DNA from: Ancylobacter vacuolatus
Lineage (GTDB): Bacteria > Pseudomonadota > Alphaproteobacteria > Rhizobiales > Xanthobacteraceae
DNA: 64,000 bases
Reading direction: 5' to 3'
NCBI RefSeq assembly: GCF_030813595.1
Contig: NZ_JAUSUH010000002.1
Coordinates: forward strand, 682,001-746,000
Part shown: in pieces, positions 50,155-59,058 of the stretch
Layout: each line of letters begins with the position of its first letter
How positions within the stretch are numbered: position 1 is the stretch's first letter
The notes under the pieces: model-generated
What the model saw: the letters and a program-made list of their open reading frames with translations, nothing else
Told to the model about the DNA's origin: nothing
The model's database searches: none
Position numbers and translations under genes: made by a program

Positions 50155-50726
50155 GTCCAATCTCCAAATTCTAAGAGCCCGTGCCGATATCATATAACGG
50201 ATAATTTTGGTTCGCCTAAATCCTGAATGTCGGTCCCATTGGTGTGGGTCGGTACCAGTTTCCAGTTCGGTTAGCTGAGCGAATAAGGCGTCTTCGACTA
50301 AGTCCGCTTTTGCTCAAGAACCAGCGAGGGAGTGTTTCACCACTCCCTCCCTCCCGCTTGCCCCCCACCCTTGCCCTTCCCCTCCCCTTGCGCTATTGCA
50401 CGCGCTTGTCCGGGCCACCATCTCATCGAGGCGGTCCATCGGGAGGGCCGGGGGCGCGGGATGCGCGCTCTCCGTGCTTGGAGGCCAGTCCTCCGATCCT
50501 GCCTCGCGGCGTGCCCCGGACAGTACCGCGTGCCCATGCGTGATCGCTCCTTTCAAGGGGCCGCGTCCGGGCGGCGTGGCGTAGAGCTTTCAAAGCCTTG
50601 TCCCTCACGGCCAGCGCGCCGGGTTCGCCTTTGCGGGTGGACAGCGCCGGGCCTGCCAGTCCCGGCGCCCGTGGAGGAGGAGGCTCATTCAACCCAATCC
50701 GGCGCAGATCCTGGCAAGGAGCATCT
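50155..50726. other. 572-base region between the ATPase gene and rpsA
   Basis: The left part up to about 50320 shares the mixed, AT-richer composition of the ATPase gene and should hold its promoter. A perfect hairpin gagggagtg-tttcac-cactccctc lies at 50326-50349, followed by a pyrimidine-rich tract (50341-50392). The rest is GC-rich rpsA leader. No convincing gene is present; longer frames here lack ribosome sites. Confidence 0.5.
50326..50349. repeat. 9-bp hairpin at the island/leader border
   Basis: gagggagtg (50326-50334) and cactccctc (50341-50349), loop tttcac. It marks the change from AT-rich to GC-rich sequence upstream of rpsA. No T-run on either side, so not a classic terminator. 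Confidence 0.5.
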
Positions 50727-52433
50727 ATGTCCGCTACTCAAACGCTTGCCGCCGCTCGTGACGATTTCGCCGCCATGCTCGAAGAGAGCTTCGGTGAATC
50801 GGAGCTCGCCGAAGGTTCAGTCGTCAAGGGTATCGTTGTCGCGATCGAGAAGGATCTCGCGATCATCGATATCGGCCTGAAGACCGAAGGCCGCGTGGCA
50901 CTGAAGGAATTTGCCGGCCCCGGCCGCGACCAGGAAATCAAGGTCGGCGACGAGGTCGAGGTCTATCTCGAGCGCGTCGAGAACGCGCTGGGCGAAGCCG
51001 TGCTCTCGCGCGACAAGGCCCGCCGCGAAGAGAGCTGGGTCCGCTTGGAGAAGGCGTTCAACGCCACCGAGAAGGTCACCGGCGTGATCTTCAACCAGGT
51101 CAAGGGCGGCTTCACCGTCGACCTCGACGGCGCCGTGGCCTTCCTGCCGCGCTCCCAGGTGGACATTCGCCCGATCCGCGATGTCGGCCCGCTGATGCAC
51201 AACCCGCAGCCCTTCCAGATCCTCAAGATGGATCGCCGCCGCGGCAACATCGTCGTCTCGCGCCGCACGGTTCTCGAAGAGACCCGCGCCGAGCAGCGTC
51301 ACGAGCTGGTGCAGAACCTCGAAGAGGGTCAGGTCATCGACGGCGTGGTCAAGAACATCACCGATTACGGTGCGTTCGTTGATCTCGGCGGCATTGACGG
51401 CCTGCTGCATGTCACCGACATCGCCTGGCGCCGCGTGAACCACCCGACCGAGGTGCTCTCCATCGGCCAGACGGTCAAGGTGAAGATCATCAAGATCAAC
51501 CACGAGACCCACCGCATCTCGCTCGGCATGAAGCAGCTGCTGGGCGATCCGTGGGAGGGCATCGAGGCCAAGTACCCGGTCGAGGCCCGCTTCAAGGGTC
51601 GCGTCACCAACATCACCGACTACGGCGCGTTCGTGGAACTGGAGCCGGGCATCGAAGGCCTGATCCACGTCTCCGAAATGAGCTGGACCAAGAAGAACGT
51701 CCACCCCGGCAAGATCGTCGCCACGTCGCAGGAAGTGGAAGTGGCGATCCTCGAGGTGGATCCGGTCAAGCGCCGCATCTCGCTCGGCCTCAAGCAGACG
51801 CTGCAGAACCCCTGGGACGCCTTCGCCGAGAAGTATCCGGCCGGCGCGGTGGTCGAGGGCGAGGTCAAGAACAAGACCGAGTTCGGCCTGTTCCTGGGCC
51901 TCGACGGCGACGTCGACGGCATGGTCCACCTGTCGGATCTCGACTGGAACCGTCCCGGCGAGCAGGTGATCGAGGAGTTCAAGAAGGGCGACATGATCAA
52001 GGCGGTCGTTCTCGACGTGGATGTCGAGAAGGAGCGCATCTCGCTCGGCGTGAAGCAGCTCGGCGGCGACCCCTTCCAGGATGCCGGCGAACTGCGCAAG
52101 GGCGCGATCGTCACCTGTGAAGTGATCGACGTGAAGGATGGCGGCGTCGATGTGAAGATCATCGGCTCCGACATGACCGCCTTCGTCAAGCGCTCGGAAC
52201 TGGCCCGCGACCGCGGCGACCAGCGTCCGGACCGCTTCGCCGTCGGCGAGAAGTTCGACGCCCGCGTCACCCTGTTCGACCGCAAGGCGCGCAAGGTGCA
52301 GGTCTCGATCAAGGCGCTGGAAATCGCCGAGGAAAAGGAAGCCGTGGCCCAGTTCGGCTCGCAGGATTCCGGTGCCTCGCTCGGCGACATCCTCGGCGCC
52401 GCGCTGAAGAAGCAGGCCGAGAAGGCGGATTGA
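50727..52433 (+). CDS. rpsA: 30S ribosomal protein S1 (bS1)
   Basis: Largest small-subunit protein, delivering mRNA to the ribosome. 568 residues with six S1 repeats, e.g. [20 protein letters not shown] (first), [20 protein letters not shown] (third), [20 protein letters not shown] (fourth), [20 protein letters not shown] (fifth). ATG 50727 has aaggag seven bases upstream; the longer frame upstream is leader. Normally next to cmk; here displaced. A strong terminator follows. Confidence 0.98.
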   Translation: MSATQTLAAARDDFAAMLEESFGESELAEGSVVKGIVVAIEKDLAIIDIGLKTEGRVALKEFAGPGRDQEIKVGDEVEVYLERVENALGEAVLSRDKARREESWVRLEKAFNATEKVTGVIFNQVKGGFTVDLDGAVAFLPRSQVDIRPIRDVGPLMHNPQPFQILKMDRRRGNIVVSRRTVLEETRAEQRHELVQNLEEGQVIDGVVKNITDYGAFVDLGGIDGLLHVTDIAWRRVNHPTEVLSIGQTVKVKIIKINHETHRISLGMKQLLGDPWEGIEAKYPVEARFKGRVTNITDYGAFVELEPGIEGLIHVSEMSWTKKNVHPGKIVATSQEVEVAILEVDPVKRRISLGLKQTLQNPWDAFAEKYPAGAVVEGEVKNKTEFGLFLGLDGDVDGMVHLSDLDWNRPGEQVIEEFKKGDMIKAVVLDVDVEKERISLGVKQLGGDPFQDAGELRKGAIVTCEVIDVKDGGVDVKIIGSDMTAFVKRSELARDRGDQRPDRFAVGEKFDARVTLFDRKARKVQVSIKALEIAEEKEAVAQFGSQDSGASLGDILGAALKKQAEKAD

Positions 52434-52534
52434 TCCGCCTCTCCGGAGAAGGCCGTTTGAACAGCCTCTCCGAGAAGGCGGCCTGAGCCGCCTGACCCGG
52501 CCCGCCTGAGCGCGGATCGACAAAGCTAAAGACG

Positions 52535-52566
52535 GCCGGCGTGGTGACACGCCGGCTGTTTTGTTT
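52535..52566 (+). terminator. rpsA intrinsic terminator
   Basis: Perfect stem gccggcgtg-gtga-cacgccggc followed by tgttttgttt. It sits ~100 bases past the rpsA stop and just before the convergent EamA gene stop at 52571. Confidence 0.9.
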
Positions 52567-52570
52567 GGGC

Positions 52571-53479
52571 TCACCGCCCGGCGGGCCACACCCTCGGCAG
52601 CGTCATCGCCGCGACGCCGATCACCACTGCGATCAGCCCGAGGCTGGCGGTGGGTGCCAGAGTCTCGCCGAGGAAGACGACGCTGATGCCGACGCCGATC
52701 GGCACGCGGAGATAAGCCTGCGCCGTCGCGCCCACCGGGCCGAGCGTGCGCAGCAGGCGGAAATACAGCACGAAAGCCAATGCGGTGCAGGCGAGCGCCA
52801 GCGCCACCAGTGCCGTCAGCGAGGCGGGCGAGGGGGAAAGCGTCCAGGGCCGGTCGACCACCAGCGCCAGCGGCACCAGCAGCCCCGTGCCGCACAGCAG
52901 CGAGCCGCAGGCTGGCAGCATCGGATCGAGCCCGGCAAAGCGCGCGCCGAACAGCGCCGCGCCGGCATAGCAGGCCGTGGCGAGGAGGATGGCGAGCGGC
53001 GCCAGCACCGCCCCCGGCGTCGCGAAGGCGTCCGCACTGAGCGCTTCCGTTCCGACCACGAGGCCCGTCCCCACCAGCCCGCAGGCGACGCCCACCAGCC
53101 GCAGCACCCCGCCGGAGGGATGCCGCCCGCTGAGCGCCGCCATCAGGAAGGCGAAGATCGGCGTGGTGGCGTTGAGGATCACCGCCAGCCCGGCGCCGAG
53201 CCGCGTCTCCGCCCAGGCGATGAGGGTGAAGGGCACCGCGCTGTTGAGGCAGGCCTGGATGAGGAAGGCGCGCCATGTCGCCCGGTCCGCCGGCAGGCGC
53301 AGGCCGCGCCACGCCAGCACCGCCAACAGCGCCCCGCCCGCGAGCGCGGTGCGGCCGGCGATGAAGCTGAGCGGCGGGATCGTCTCCACCCCGATCTTGA
53401 TGAAGCTGTAGGAGGCGCCCCACAGGGTCGACAGCAGCAGCAGCAAGGCGAGTTCAACCGCGAGGCGGGGCTTTTCCAT
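52571..53479 (-). CDS. EamA/DMT-family transporter
   Basis: 302 residues with ten hydrophobic helices in two EamA halves: ELALLLLLSTLWGASYSFIK at the start, NSAVPFTLIAWAETRLGAGL, ILNATTPIFAFLMAAL, and RVPIGVGISVVFLGETLAPT in the second half. A metabolite or drug exporter of the inner membrane. ATG 53479 fits the first helix; a GTG at 53506 would add nine residues. Divergent from an ArsR-like regulator gene, which may control it. Confidence 0.88.
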   Translation of the reverse strand: MEKPRLAVELALLLLLSTLWGASYSFIKIGVETIPPLSFIAGRTALAGGALLAVLAWRGLRLPADRATWRAFLIQACLNSAVPFTLIAWAETRLGAGLAVILNATTPIFAFLMAALSGRHPSGGVLRLVGVACGLVGTGLVVGTEALSADAFATPGAVLAPLAILLATACYAGAALFGARFAGLDPMLPACGSLLCGTGLLVPLALVVDRPWTLSPSPASLTALVALALACTALAFVLYFRLLRTLGPVGATAQAYLRVPIGVGISVVFLGETLAPTASLGLIAVVIGVAAMTLPRVWPAGR

Positions 53480-53596
53480 GGGGCGTCCGGCAGGTGAGGG
53501 AGGCACTGTCTAGCCCGCCGCGCCGCGCCGATGTTTCGGCCGTGGCCGAAGCGTCATCGGCTGACGCGCGGCCCGCCGGCGGGTTAAGCTTGCGGC

Positions 53597-54412
53597 ATGA
53601 ACGCCCCCGGCTCCCATCCCGCCACGCCCTTCGCCGCCGGTGCCGGCATCGCCGAAATCGCTGCGCTGCTGGGCGATCCGGCGCGCGCCAACATGCTGCT
53701 GGCGTTGATGGGCGGGCCGGCGCTGACCGCGGGCGAGCTGGCTCGCCATGCCGGGGTGAGCGCGCCCACCACCAGCGGGCACCTCGCCAAGCTCGTCGCG
53801 GCCGGCGTGGTGGCGGCGCGGGCGCAGGGGCGGCACCGCTATTACCGGCTGGCCTCGCCCGAGATCGCCGGGGTGATGCACGCGCTGATGGTGGCGGCCG
53901 CCATGGGCCCGCCGCGCCATCGCCCACCCGGCCCGCGCGACGAGGCGCTGCGGCTCGCCCGCAGCTGCTACGACCACCTTGCCGGCCGGCTGGCGGTAGC
54001 GCTGCTGGCCGCGCTGGAGGCGCAGGGGCATGTGCGGCTCGCCGACGAGGGCGAGGCGGTGGAGCCGACGCCGCAGGGGCGGGTGTTTATGGCCGAATTC
54101 GGCCTCGACCTCGATGGGTCGGGCGAGAGCGCCGGCAAAGGCGGCCGCGCCCGCCCGCCGGGCCGCCCGCTGTGCCGCCCGCTGTGCCGCACCTGCCTCG
54201 ACTGGAGCGAGCGGCGCCCACACCTCTCCGGCCGGCTCGGCGCCGGGCTGCTGGAGCGGCTGCTGGCGCTCGGCTGGCTCGCCCGCGTGCCCGGCAGCCG
54301 CGCCCTCACCCTCACCCGCGCCGGCGAGGCCGGGCTGATCGCCACCTTCCATCTGCCGCCGGACTGGCGGGAGGGGGAGACGTCGTCGAGGGAGTGCGGC
54401 CGAGGCGTTTGA
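53597..54412 (+). CDS. ArsR-type winged-helix regulator with Cys cluster
   Basis: 271 residues. The N-terminal winged helix has IAALLGDPARANMLLALMGG, LTAGELARHAGVSAPTTSGH and LAKLVAAGVVAARAQGRHRY. The C-terminal part (ARSCYDHLAGRLAVALLAAL and later TCLDWSERRPHLSGRLG) is shared with long ArsR-like proteins next to transporters. Cys193-x3-Cys197-x2-Cys200 arises from a 12-bp tandem repeat (54163-54186) and could bind a metal or thiol-reactive ligand. It faces the EamA gene and probably regulates it. Confidence 0.8.
   Translation: MNAPGSHPATPFAAGAGIAEIAALLGDPARANMLLALMGGPALTAGELARHAGVSAPTTSGHLAKLVAAGVVAARAQGRHRYYRLASPEIAGVMHALMVAAAMGPPRHRPPGPRDEALRLARSCYDHLAGRLAVALLAALEAQGHVRLADEGEAVEPTPQGRVFMAEFGLDLDGSGESAGKGGRARPPGRPLCRPLCRTCLDWSERRPHLSGRLGAGLLERLLALGWLARVPGSRALTLTRAGEAGLIATFHLPPDWREGETSSRECGRGV
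54163..54186 (+). repeat. 12-bp tandem repeat inside the regulator gene
   Basis: ccgcccgctgtg occurs twice in a row, encoding the RPLCRPLC motif. It keeps the frame and adds one cysteine to the cluster. Confidence 0.8.
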
Positions 54413-54491
54413 TGGTGTCACTTTCCTCCGCTAGACTCGGCTCTCTCCCGGCGCTTCCCGCGACCTGGACGCCAGCGCGGAGGCGCGGAGC

Positions 54492-55055
54492 ATGATGTCA
54501 GACCCGCCGCGCGATGCCCCGCCGGCACCGGCGACCGCGAATTCGGCCTGGCCGGGGCGCCTTATCGTCCGGGTCGTGCTGCTCAGCCGCTGGGCGATGG
54601 TGCCGCTGTTTCTCGGGCTGTCGATCGGGCTGGTGCTGCTGGTCATCGCCTTCGCGCTGCGGCTGTGGAGCTTCGCGTTCCAGCTGCCCAGCCTCACCGA
54701 GACCGCAGTGATCATGGAATTGCTGACCCTGATCGACCTCGTGCTGGTCGGCGGGCTGATGGTCATCATCATCCAGTCCGGCTACGAGAATTTCGTCGAG
54801 CAGATCGACCGTCGCCACGCCCCGGACTCGCCGGCCTGGATGATGCGGATCAGCTTTTCCGGGCTGAAGCTCAAGCTGTTCGCCTCGCTGATGGCGATCA
54901 GCGCCATCACCCTGCTGAAGGCGCTGATGCGGCTGGAAACCGATGTGAGCGAAACGCAGGTGCGCTGGCTGATGGCGGCGAGCGTGCTGTTTCTCGTCGC
55001 CTATGCCGTGCTGGCCTTCACCGACCGCTTCGCCGGCAGCGGCCGCGAGGAGTAG
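54492..55055 (+). CDS. UPF0114 / YqhA family membrane protein
   Basis: 187 residues with four transmembrane segments: MVPLFLGLSIGLVLLVIAFA, VIMELLTLIDLVLVGGLMVI, LKLFASLMAISAITLLKAL and MAASVLFLVAYAVLAF. The IIQSGYENFVEQID and MRISFSGLKLKLFAS motifs are diagnostic of the TIGR00645/YqhA group, function unknown. Two adjacent ATGs (54492, 54495) are possible starts after ggaggcgcgg. Confidence 0.88.
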   Translation: MMSDPPRDAPPAPATANSAWPGRLIVRVVLLSRWAMVPLFLGLSIGLVLLVIAFALRLWSFAFQLPSLTETAVIMELLTLIDLVLVGGLMVIIIQSGYENFVEQIDRRHAPDSPAWMMRISFSGLKLKLFASLMAISAITLLKALMRLETDVSETQVRWLMAASVLFLVAYAVLAFTDRFAGSGREE

Positions 55056-55061
55056 CGCGCC

Positions 55062-55652
55062 TCACCTCACCCGCGCCGGGTTGCCGACCGCCGTGGCCCC
55101 GGCCGGCACGTCCTTCGTCACAACAGCGCCGGCGCCGATCACCGCATTGTCGCCAATGGTGACGCCGGGCAGGATGATCGCCTTGCCGCCGATCCACACA
55201 TTGCGGCCGATGGTGACGGGGCGGCCGAATTCGAGGCCGGAGCGGCGCGCGTCCGGGTCGCGCGGGTGGTCGGCGGTGTAGATGTGGGTGCCCGGCCCGA
55301 TCTCGGTGCCATCGCCGATATGGACCGGCACCACGTCGAGGATGACGCAGTCGAAATTGAGGAAGACGCCCGTGCCGAGATGGATGTTGAAGCCGTAATC
55401 GCAGTGGAAGGGCGGGCGGATGCCGGTGCGCTCCCCCACCGTGCCGAGCCCTTCCGCCAGCAGCGCCCGCCGCTCGGCGCGCGAGAGCGTGAGCGAGGCG
55501 TTGAACCGCGCCAGCCAGGCGAAATTGGCCCGCTCGGCGGCCTGAATCTCCGGATCGCTGGCGCGGTAGAGATCGCCGGCCAGCATGCGCTGCATCTCGC
55601 TGCGCGGATCGTCGGCGGCGGGCAAAGCGGGTTCGCTGCGGGTAGGGGACAT
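55062..55652 (-). CDS. Maltose/galactoside O-acetyltransferase-like (LbH)
   Basis: 196 residues of the NodL/LacA/Maa group. N-terminal MQRMLAGDLYRASDPEIQAA is the maltose acetyltransferase domain. The left-handed helix follows with FHCDYGFNIHLGTGVFLNFD, PGTHIYTADHPRDPDARRSG (catalytic His in the YTADHP loop), VTIGRNVWIGGKAIILPGV and AGAVVTKDVPAGATAVGNPA. Acetylates a sugar hydroxyl; substrate unknown. ATG 55652 has ggag eight bases upstream. No nod genes nearby. Confidence 0.9.
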   Translation of the reverse strand: MSPTRSEPALPAADDPRSEMQRMLAGDLYRASDPEIQAAERANFAWLARFNASLTLSRAERRALLAEGLGTVGERTGIRPPFHCDYGFNIHLGTGVFLNFDCVILDVVPVHIGDGTEIGPGTHIYTADHPRDPDARRSGLEFGRPVTIGRNVWIGGKAIILPGVTIGDNAVIGAGAVVTKDVPAGATAVGNPARVR

Positions 55653-55748
55653 CTCCGGCGCTCCGTGGCACATCGCGGGCCCCCTGCATCCGCGATGGCC
55701 GTCGAGGCGGCAAGACACGTTCGGTTTCGGGAGGTGACAGGGAGGCCC

Positions 55749-55790
55749 TGCGTCCTTCGAGGCGCGTTTTGCGCGCACCTTGGGATGACG
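55749..55790. repeat. Family B half repeat
   Basis: tgcgtccttcgaggcgcgtt then ttgcgcgcaccttgggatgacg: inverted gcgcg arms around tttt with the family B ends (ccttcgagg and gatgacg). Confidence 0.6.
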
Positions 55791-55891
55791 AGGGTTCGCC
55801 GGAAGAAGAGGCCGTCAGGCTGAGGTGCCGGCCGCGAGGCCGGCTTTGAGGCCCGCAGGCTGTTCCCGGCGGGCGCTCCACTCCCGCACAT

Positions 55892-55981
55892 CCCTCATGG
55901 CCGGGCTTGACCCGGCCACCCCGGCTTCGTGCCGGAGACGGCGGCGAGGCTGCGTCCCCGGGCCAAGCCCGGGGATGAGGG
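55892..55981. repeat. Palindromic intergenic repeat, family A copy 5
   Basis: From ccctcatggccgggcttgac to ggccaagcccggggatgaggg. Same architecture as the copy at 63773-63857, both with ccctcat ends instead of gtcat. Confidence 0.8.
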
Positions 55982-55996
55982 CGCTCGTGGGCGCCC

Positions 55997-57106
55997 CTAC
56001 AGCTCCACCCAGCCCTTCAGCTCGCGCTTCACCACCGCTTCCAGCACCTTGATGCCATCGGGTGAGTCGTTGAGGCAGGGGATGAAGTGGAACTTCTCGC
56101 CGCCATTATGGTGGAAGATCTCGGCGTTCTCGCCGGCGATTTCCTCCAGCGTCTCCAGGCAGTCGGCGACAAAACCGGGGGTGAGCACGGCGAGGCGCTT
56201 CACGCCGGATTTCGCCAGCGCTTCCACCGTCTTGTCGGTGTAGGGCTGCAGCCATTCGGCGCTGCCGAAGCGCGACTGGAAGGTGAGGCGCAGCTTGCCC
56301 TCCGGCCAGCCGAGCCGCTCGCGCACCAGCCGGATCGTCTTGTAGCAGTAGCAGTGATAGGGGTCGCCCTTGTCGAAATATTCCTTCGGAATGCCGTGGA
56401 AGGAGGCGAGCACCAGCTCCGGCTCCCAGTCCAGCTTGGCCAGTTCCGAGGTGATGGAATTGGCCAGCGCCTCGATATAGGCCGGCTCGTCCGGCCAGTG
56501 CGGGGCGACGCGCAGCACCGGCTGCCAGCGCATCTTCTTCAGCGCGTCGAAGGCGGCATCGCACACCGTGGCGGAGGTGGCGGCGGCGTATTGCGGGTAG
56601 AGCGGGATGAGCAGCAGCCGCTCGCAGCCCTGCGCCTGCAGCGCTTCGATGCGCGAGGCGATGGAGGGCTGGCCGTAGCGCATCGCCCAATCGAAGACGA
56701 GGCGGCCGTCGCGCGGGGCGAGCGCGGCGCCGAGCTTTTCCGACTGCGACCGGGTGATGGTGCGCAGCGGGCCCTCATTGCGCTCCTTGTTCCAGATCGT
56801 CGCGTAGTCCTTGCCCTTGGCCTGCGGGCGGATGGACAGGATGATGACGTTGAGGATGAACCACCACAGCACGCGGTTGACCTCGATCACCCGGCGGTCG
56901 GAGAGGAACTCCTTGAGGTAGCGCCGCATCGACCAGTAGTCGGTGCCGTCGGGCGTGCCGAGATTGACGATGAGCACGCCGATCTTGCCGAATTTGACAG
57001 GCGGATGGCCGGCGGGCAGCCCGCCATCGGGGCCGCGGCGGAGGGCGGGGGTGAGGGCGGGGGCGAGAGCCACGTGTGCCGCGTCCACCGGAACAGGCTT
57101 GGTCAT
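55997..57106 (-). CDS. hemH: Ferrochelatase
   Basis: Inserts ferrous iron into protoporphyrin IX, the last step of haem synthesis. 369 residues with KIGVLIVNLGTPDGTDYWSM, ASFHGIPKEYFDKGDPYHC (catalytic His), FQSRFGSAEWLQPYTD and PGFVADCLETLEEI (catalytic Glu). ATG 57106 has gggag five bases upstream. The N-terminal ~35 residues are Pro/Ala-rich and extend beyond the core. The enzyme is membrane-associated in this group. Confidence 0.97.
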   Translation of the reverse strand: MTKPVPVDAAHVALAPALTPALRRGPDGGLPAGHPPVKFGKIGVLIVNLGTPDGTDYWSMRRYLKEFLSDRRVIEVNRVLWWFILNVIILSIRPQAKGKDYATIWNKERNEGPLRTITRSQSEKLGAALAPRDGRLVFDWAMRYGQPSIASRIEALQAQGCERLLLIPLYPQYAAATSATVCDAAFDALKKMRWQPVLRVAPHWPDEPAYIEALANSITSELAKLDWEPELVLASFHGIPKEYFDKGDPYHCYCYKTIRLVRERLGWPEGKLRLTFQSRFGSAEWLQPYTDKTVEALAKSGVKRLAVLTPGFVADCLETLEEIAGENAEIFHHNGGEKFHFIPCLNDSPDGIKVLEAVVKRELKGWVEL

Positions 57107-57265
57107 CGGTACTCCCTCGACGGATTGCTGCCGGCAACTTCTGCCGTGCTTATAGGGGGATGGGCGGCGCATTCCAACCGGACGCATGTCGCAGGCGCGC
57201 GCAGGTTTCGGCCCGTGTGTTGTACGCTGCCCGGCGCGCCGGGGTTCAGCGCGGGAGGGGGCGAC

Positions 57266-58072
57266 ATGGACAAAATGACGGGAACGTTCGGGCTTGTCGG
57301 CTGCGGCCAGCTCGGCGCGGCGATCGCGAGCGCGCTGCTGCGGGCGGGGGCGGTGGACCCGGCGCGGATGTGGATCGCCAATCGCTCCGGCCCGGTGCCG
57401 GCCTTGGCCGCCACTCCCGGGCTGAACTGGACCGCCGATATCCAGACGCTGGCGGACGCATGCGACACCATCCTGCTCGCCTTGCCGCCCGCCATCGGCC
57501 GCAAGCTGCGCTTTGAAGGCGCGGGGCGGCTGGTGGTCTCGGTGATGGCCGGGGTGAGCGTCGCGGAACTGGGCGCGATCAGCGGCGCGGCGCGGGTGGT
57601 GCGGGCAATGTCCTCACCGGCCGCCGCCATCGGCATGGCCTATTCGCCCTGGTTCGCCGGGGAGGGGGTGAGCGAACACGACCGGGCGATAGTGCGGGCG
57701 CTGTTCTCCGCCTGCGGGGCGAGCGACGAAGTGCCTGATGAGAGCCAGATCGACGTGTTCACCGCCATTACCGGGCCGGTGCCGGGCTTCGTTGCCGCCT
57801 TCGCCGCCAGCGTGCAGGACTATGCGCAAGCGCAGGGCGTCGCCCCGGATGTGGCGCGGCGGGCGGTGGGGCAGCTGTTCCATGCCGCCGGCGCGCTGCT
57901 GGCGGGAAGCGAGCGGCCGGCGGCTTATTTCGTGGCTGAGATGGTGGACTATGCCGGCACCACGGCGGCCGGGCTGGAGGCGCTGCGCGCCGCCGGCCTC
58001 ACCGAGATCGTCGCGCAGGGTCTGGAAGCCGCCCGCCTTCGCTGCCTCACCATCGGGCGGGAGGAGGGCTGA
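57266..58072 (+). CDS. Pyrroline-5-carboxylate reductase-like protein
   Basis: 268 residues with an N-terminal Rossmann motif GLVGCGQLGAAIASALL, then SVMAGVSVAEL and VVRAMSSPAAAIG, as in P5C reductases. In the C-terminal dimer domain, the usual SGSGPAY stretch is replaced by TGPVPGFVAAF, and the family's DELR/TPGG-like signature is only weakly kept (AGTTAAGLEAL). It may reduce pyrroline-5-carboxylate to proline or a related imine. ATG is preceded by gggaggggg. Confidence 0.75.
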   Translation: MDKMTGTFGLVGCGQLGAAIASALLRAGAVDPARMWIANRSGPVPALAATPGLNWTADIQTLADACDTILLALPPAIGRKLRFEGAGRLVVSVMAGVSVAELGAISGAARVVRAMSSPAAAIGMAYSPWFAGEGVSEHDRAIVRALFSACGASDEVPDESQIDVFTAITGPVPGFVAAFAASVQDYAQAQGVAPDVARRAVGQLFHAAGALLAGSERPAAYFVAEMVDYAGTTAAGLEALRAAGLTEIVAQGLEAARLRCLTIGREEG

Positions 58073-58140
58073 GGCGAGGAGAGGGGGCGGAACGGGCGCC
58101 ACCGGCTTGCCACGCTCATCGCCAAAGTTCGGTTGTACTG

Positions 58141-58182
58141 CAATCATAAGAGGTATATTCTTAAATAATCGTCTTATGATTG
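58141..58182. promoter_or_regulatory. 11-bp inverted repeat, likely operator
   Basis: caatcataaga (58141-58151) and tcttatgattg (58172-58182) are exact inverted copies around a 20-base AT-rich centre containing tatattc, a -10 candidate. The right arm runs into the aggagg ribosome site of the secreted-protein gene. This AT-rich patch stands out in the GC-rich surroundings. Confidence 0.65.
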
Positions 58183-58194
58183 TAGGAGGACGGC

Positions 58195-59049
58195 ATGACC
58201 GGAGCATCGCGCGCGCTGCTGAGCGTCTTCGCGTGCCTTTTGCTGGCGGGGCAAGCATTGGCCGCCGCGTGCCCGGTCCCCGATGCTGTGGCAGCAAAAT
58301 TGGCTGGCCGGCCGGCCCTGTTCGTTGAGGAGGGCGGCAAATGGAAGGAAATGAGCAGCCGGCGCAAAACAACTCTCCCGCCCGGCCGCACGCGCTTTGC
58401 TTATCTCTTTCCAAGTACTGACGCCGGCGCAATGGCGATTAAGTTCGTTAATATGCGAGCCAATAACGACTACCGCGCCACTCAGGTGCGGATCATTCGG
58501 CCGGGCTTTTCCGAATGCGGGTTCGTGCCTTTGCTGCGCGCGCTATACTTGATCCCGAGAGACTTTTCCGGCTTCGGCACCACGGTCGATCTGGCCGCCT
58601 ATGTCAGCTTCCACATGGCGCCGCGCGACCAACCGGCGGTTTTGGTCGGCTTCCACCGAACGTACCCGGGCCCCGGCAATAATTGCCGACGCACAGACGA
58701 CGTACGCAGCGGCAATCGTGAGCAGTTCCTGTTCGAAGACCGCTTCACCGACATCAAGGTTGTGACGCGGGATATGCGGCTGGTGGGCCAGGCGGTGGCC
58801 GACGGAAAGTTCGATCCGGACGACCAGGTGGACGCGGCCCTGCAGAAATACACGCGCTATGCTCACATCGAAACCCAGATGCGCCAATATGCGGGGGGCA
58901 GGCCGTCCTGCATCGACTTCGTTCTCGCGGGCGAGCCGGGAGCAAGCTCGCGGCTCTGGCTCAATGATCTCGACCTGCGCGAGGCCTCCGGTCGTCGACC
59001 TCACACGGAGCCCAGCTGGACGATCACATGGCTCGCCGATTCACCGTGA
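58195..59049 (+). CDS. Secreted hypothetical protein, 284 aa
   Basis: Signal peptide RALLSVFACLLLAGQALAAA with cleavage near Ala23. The mature protein is soluble with about five cysteines (ACPVP, ECGFVP, NNCRRT, SCIDFV) that could pair in the periplasm. I recognise no domain. Codon use is slightly less GC-biased than neighbours. Strong taggagg site upstream. The next gene starts nine bases after its stop, so the two form a unit behind the inverted repeat. Confidence 0.7.
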   Translation: MTGASRALLSVFACLLLAGQALAAACPVPDAVAAKLAGRPALFVEEGGKWKEMSSRRKTTLPPGRTRFAYLFPSTDAGAMAIKFVNMRANNDYRATQVRIIRPGFSECGFVPLLRALYLIPRDFSGFGTTVDLAAYVSFHMAPRDQPAVLVGFHRTYPGPGNNCRRTDDVRSGNREQFLFEDRFTDIKVVTRDMRLVGQAVADGKFDPDDQVDAALQKYTRYAHIETQMRQYAGGRPSCIDFVLAGEPGASSRLWLNDLDLREASGRRPHTEPSWTITWLADSP

Positions 59050-59058
59050 GGTCGACCG

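Larger units (their letters stand above)
55653..55996. other. Repeat-filled gap between acetyltransferase and hemH
   Basis: 344 bases on the 5' side of the acetyltransferase gene and 3' side of hemH. It carries a family B half repeat and a full family A repeat (listed separately). No gene is supported here. Confidence 0.6.

Noticed and set aside
50817..53423. 868-codon minus-strand frame across rpsA
   Set aside because: Antisense of rpsA S1 repeats; the apparent repeats mirror the real S1 domains.
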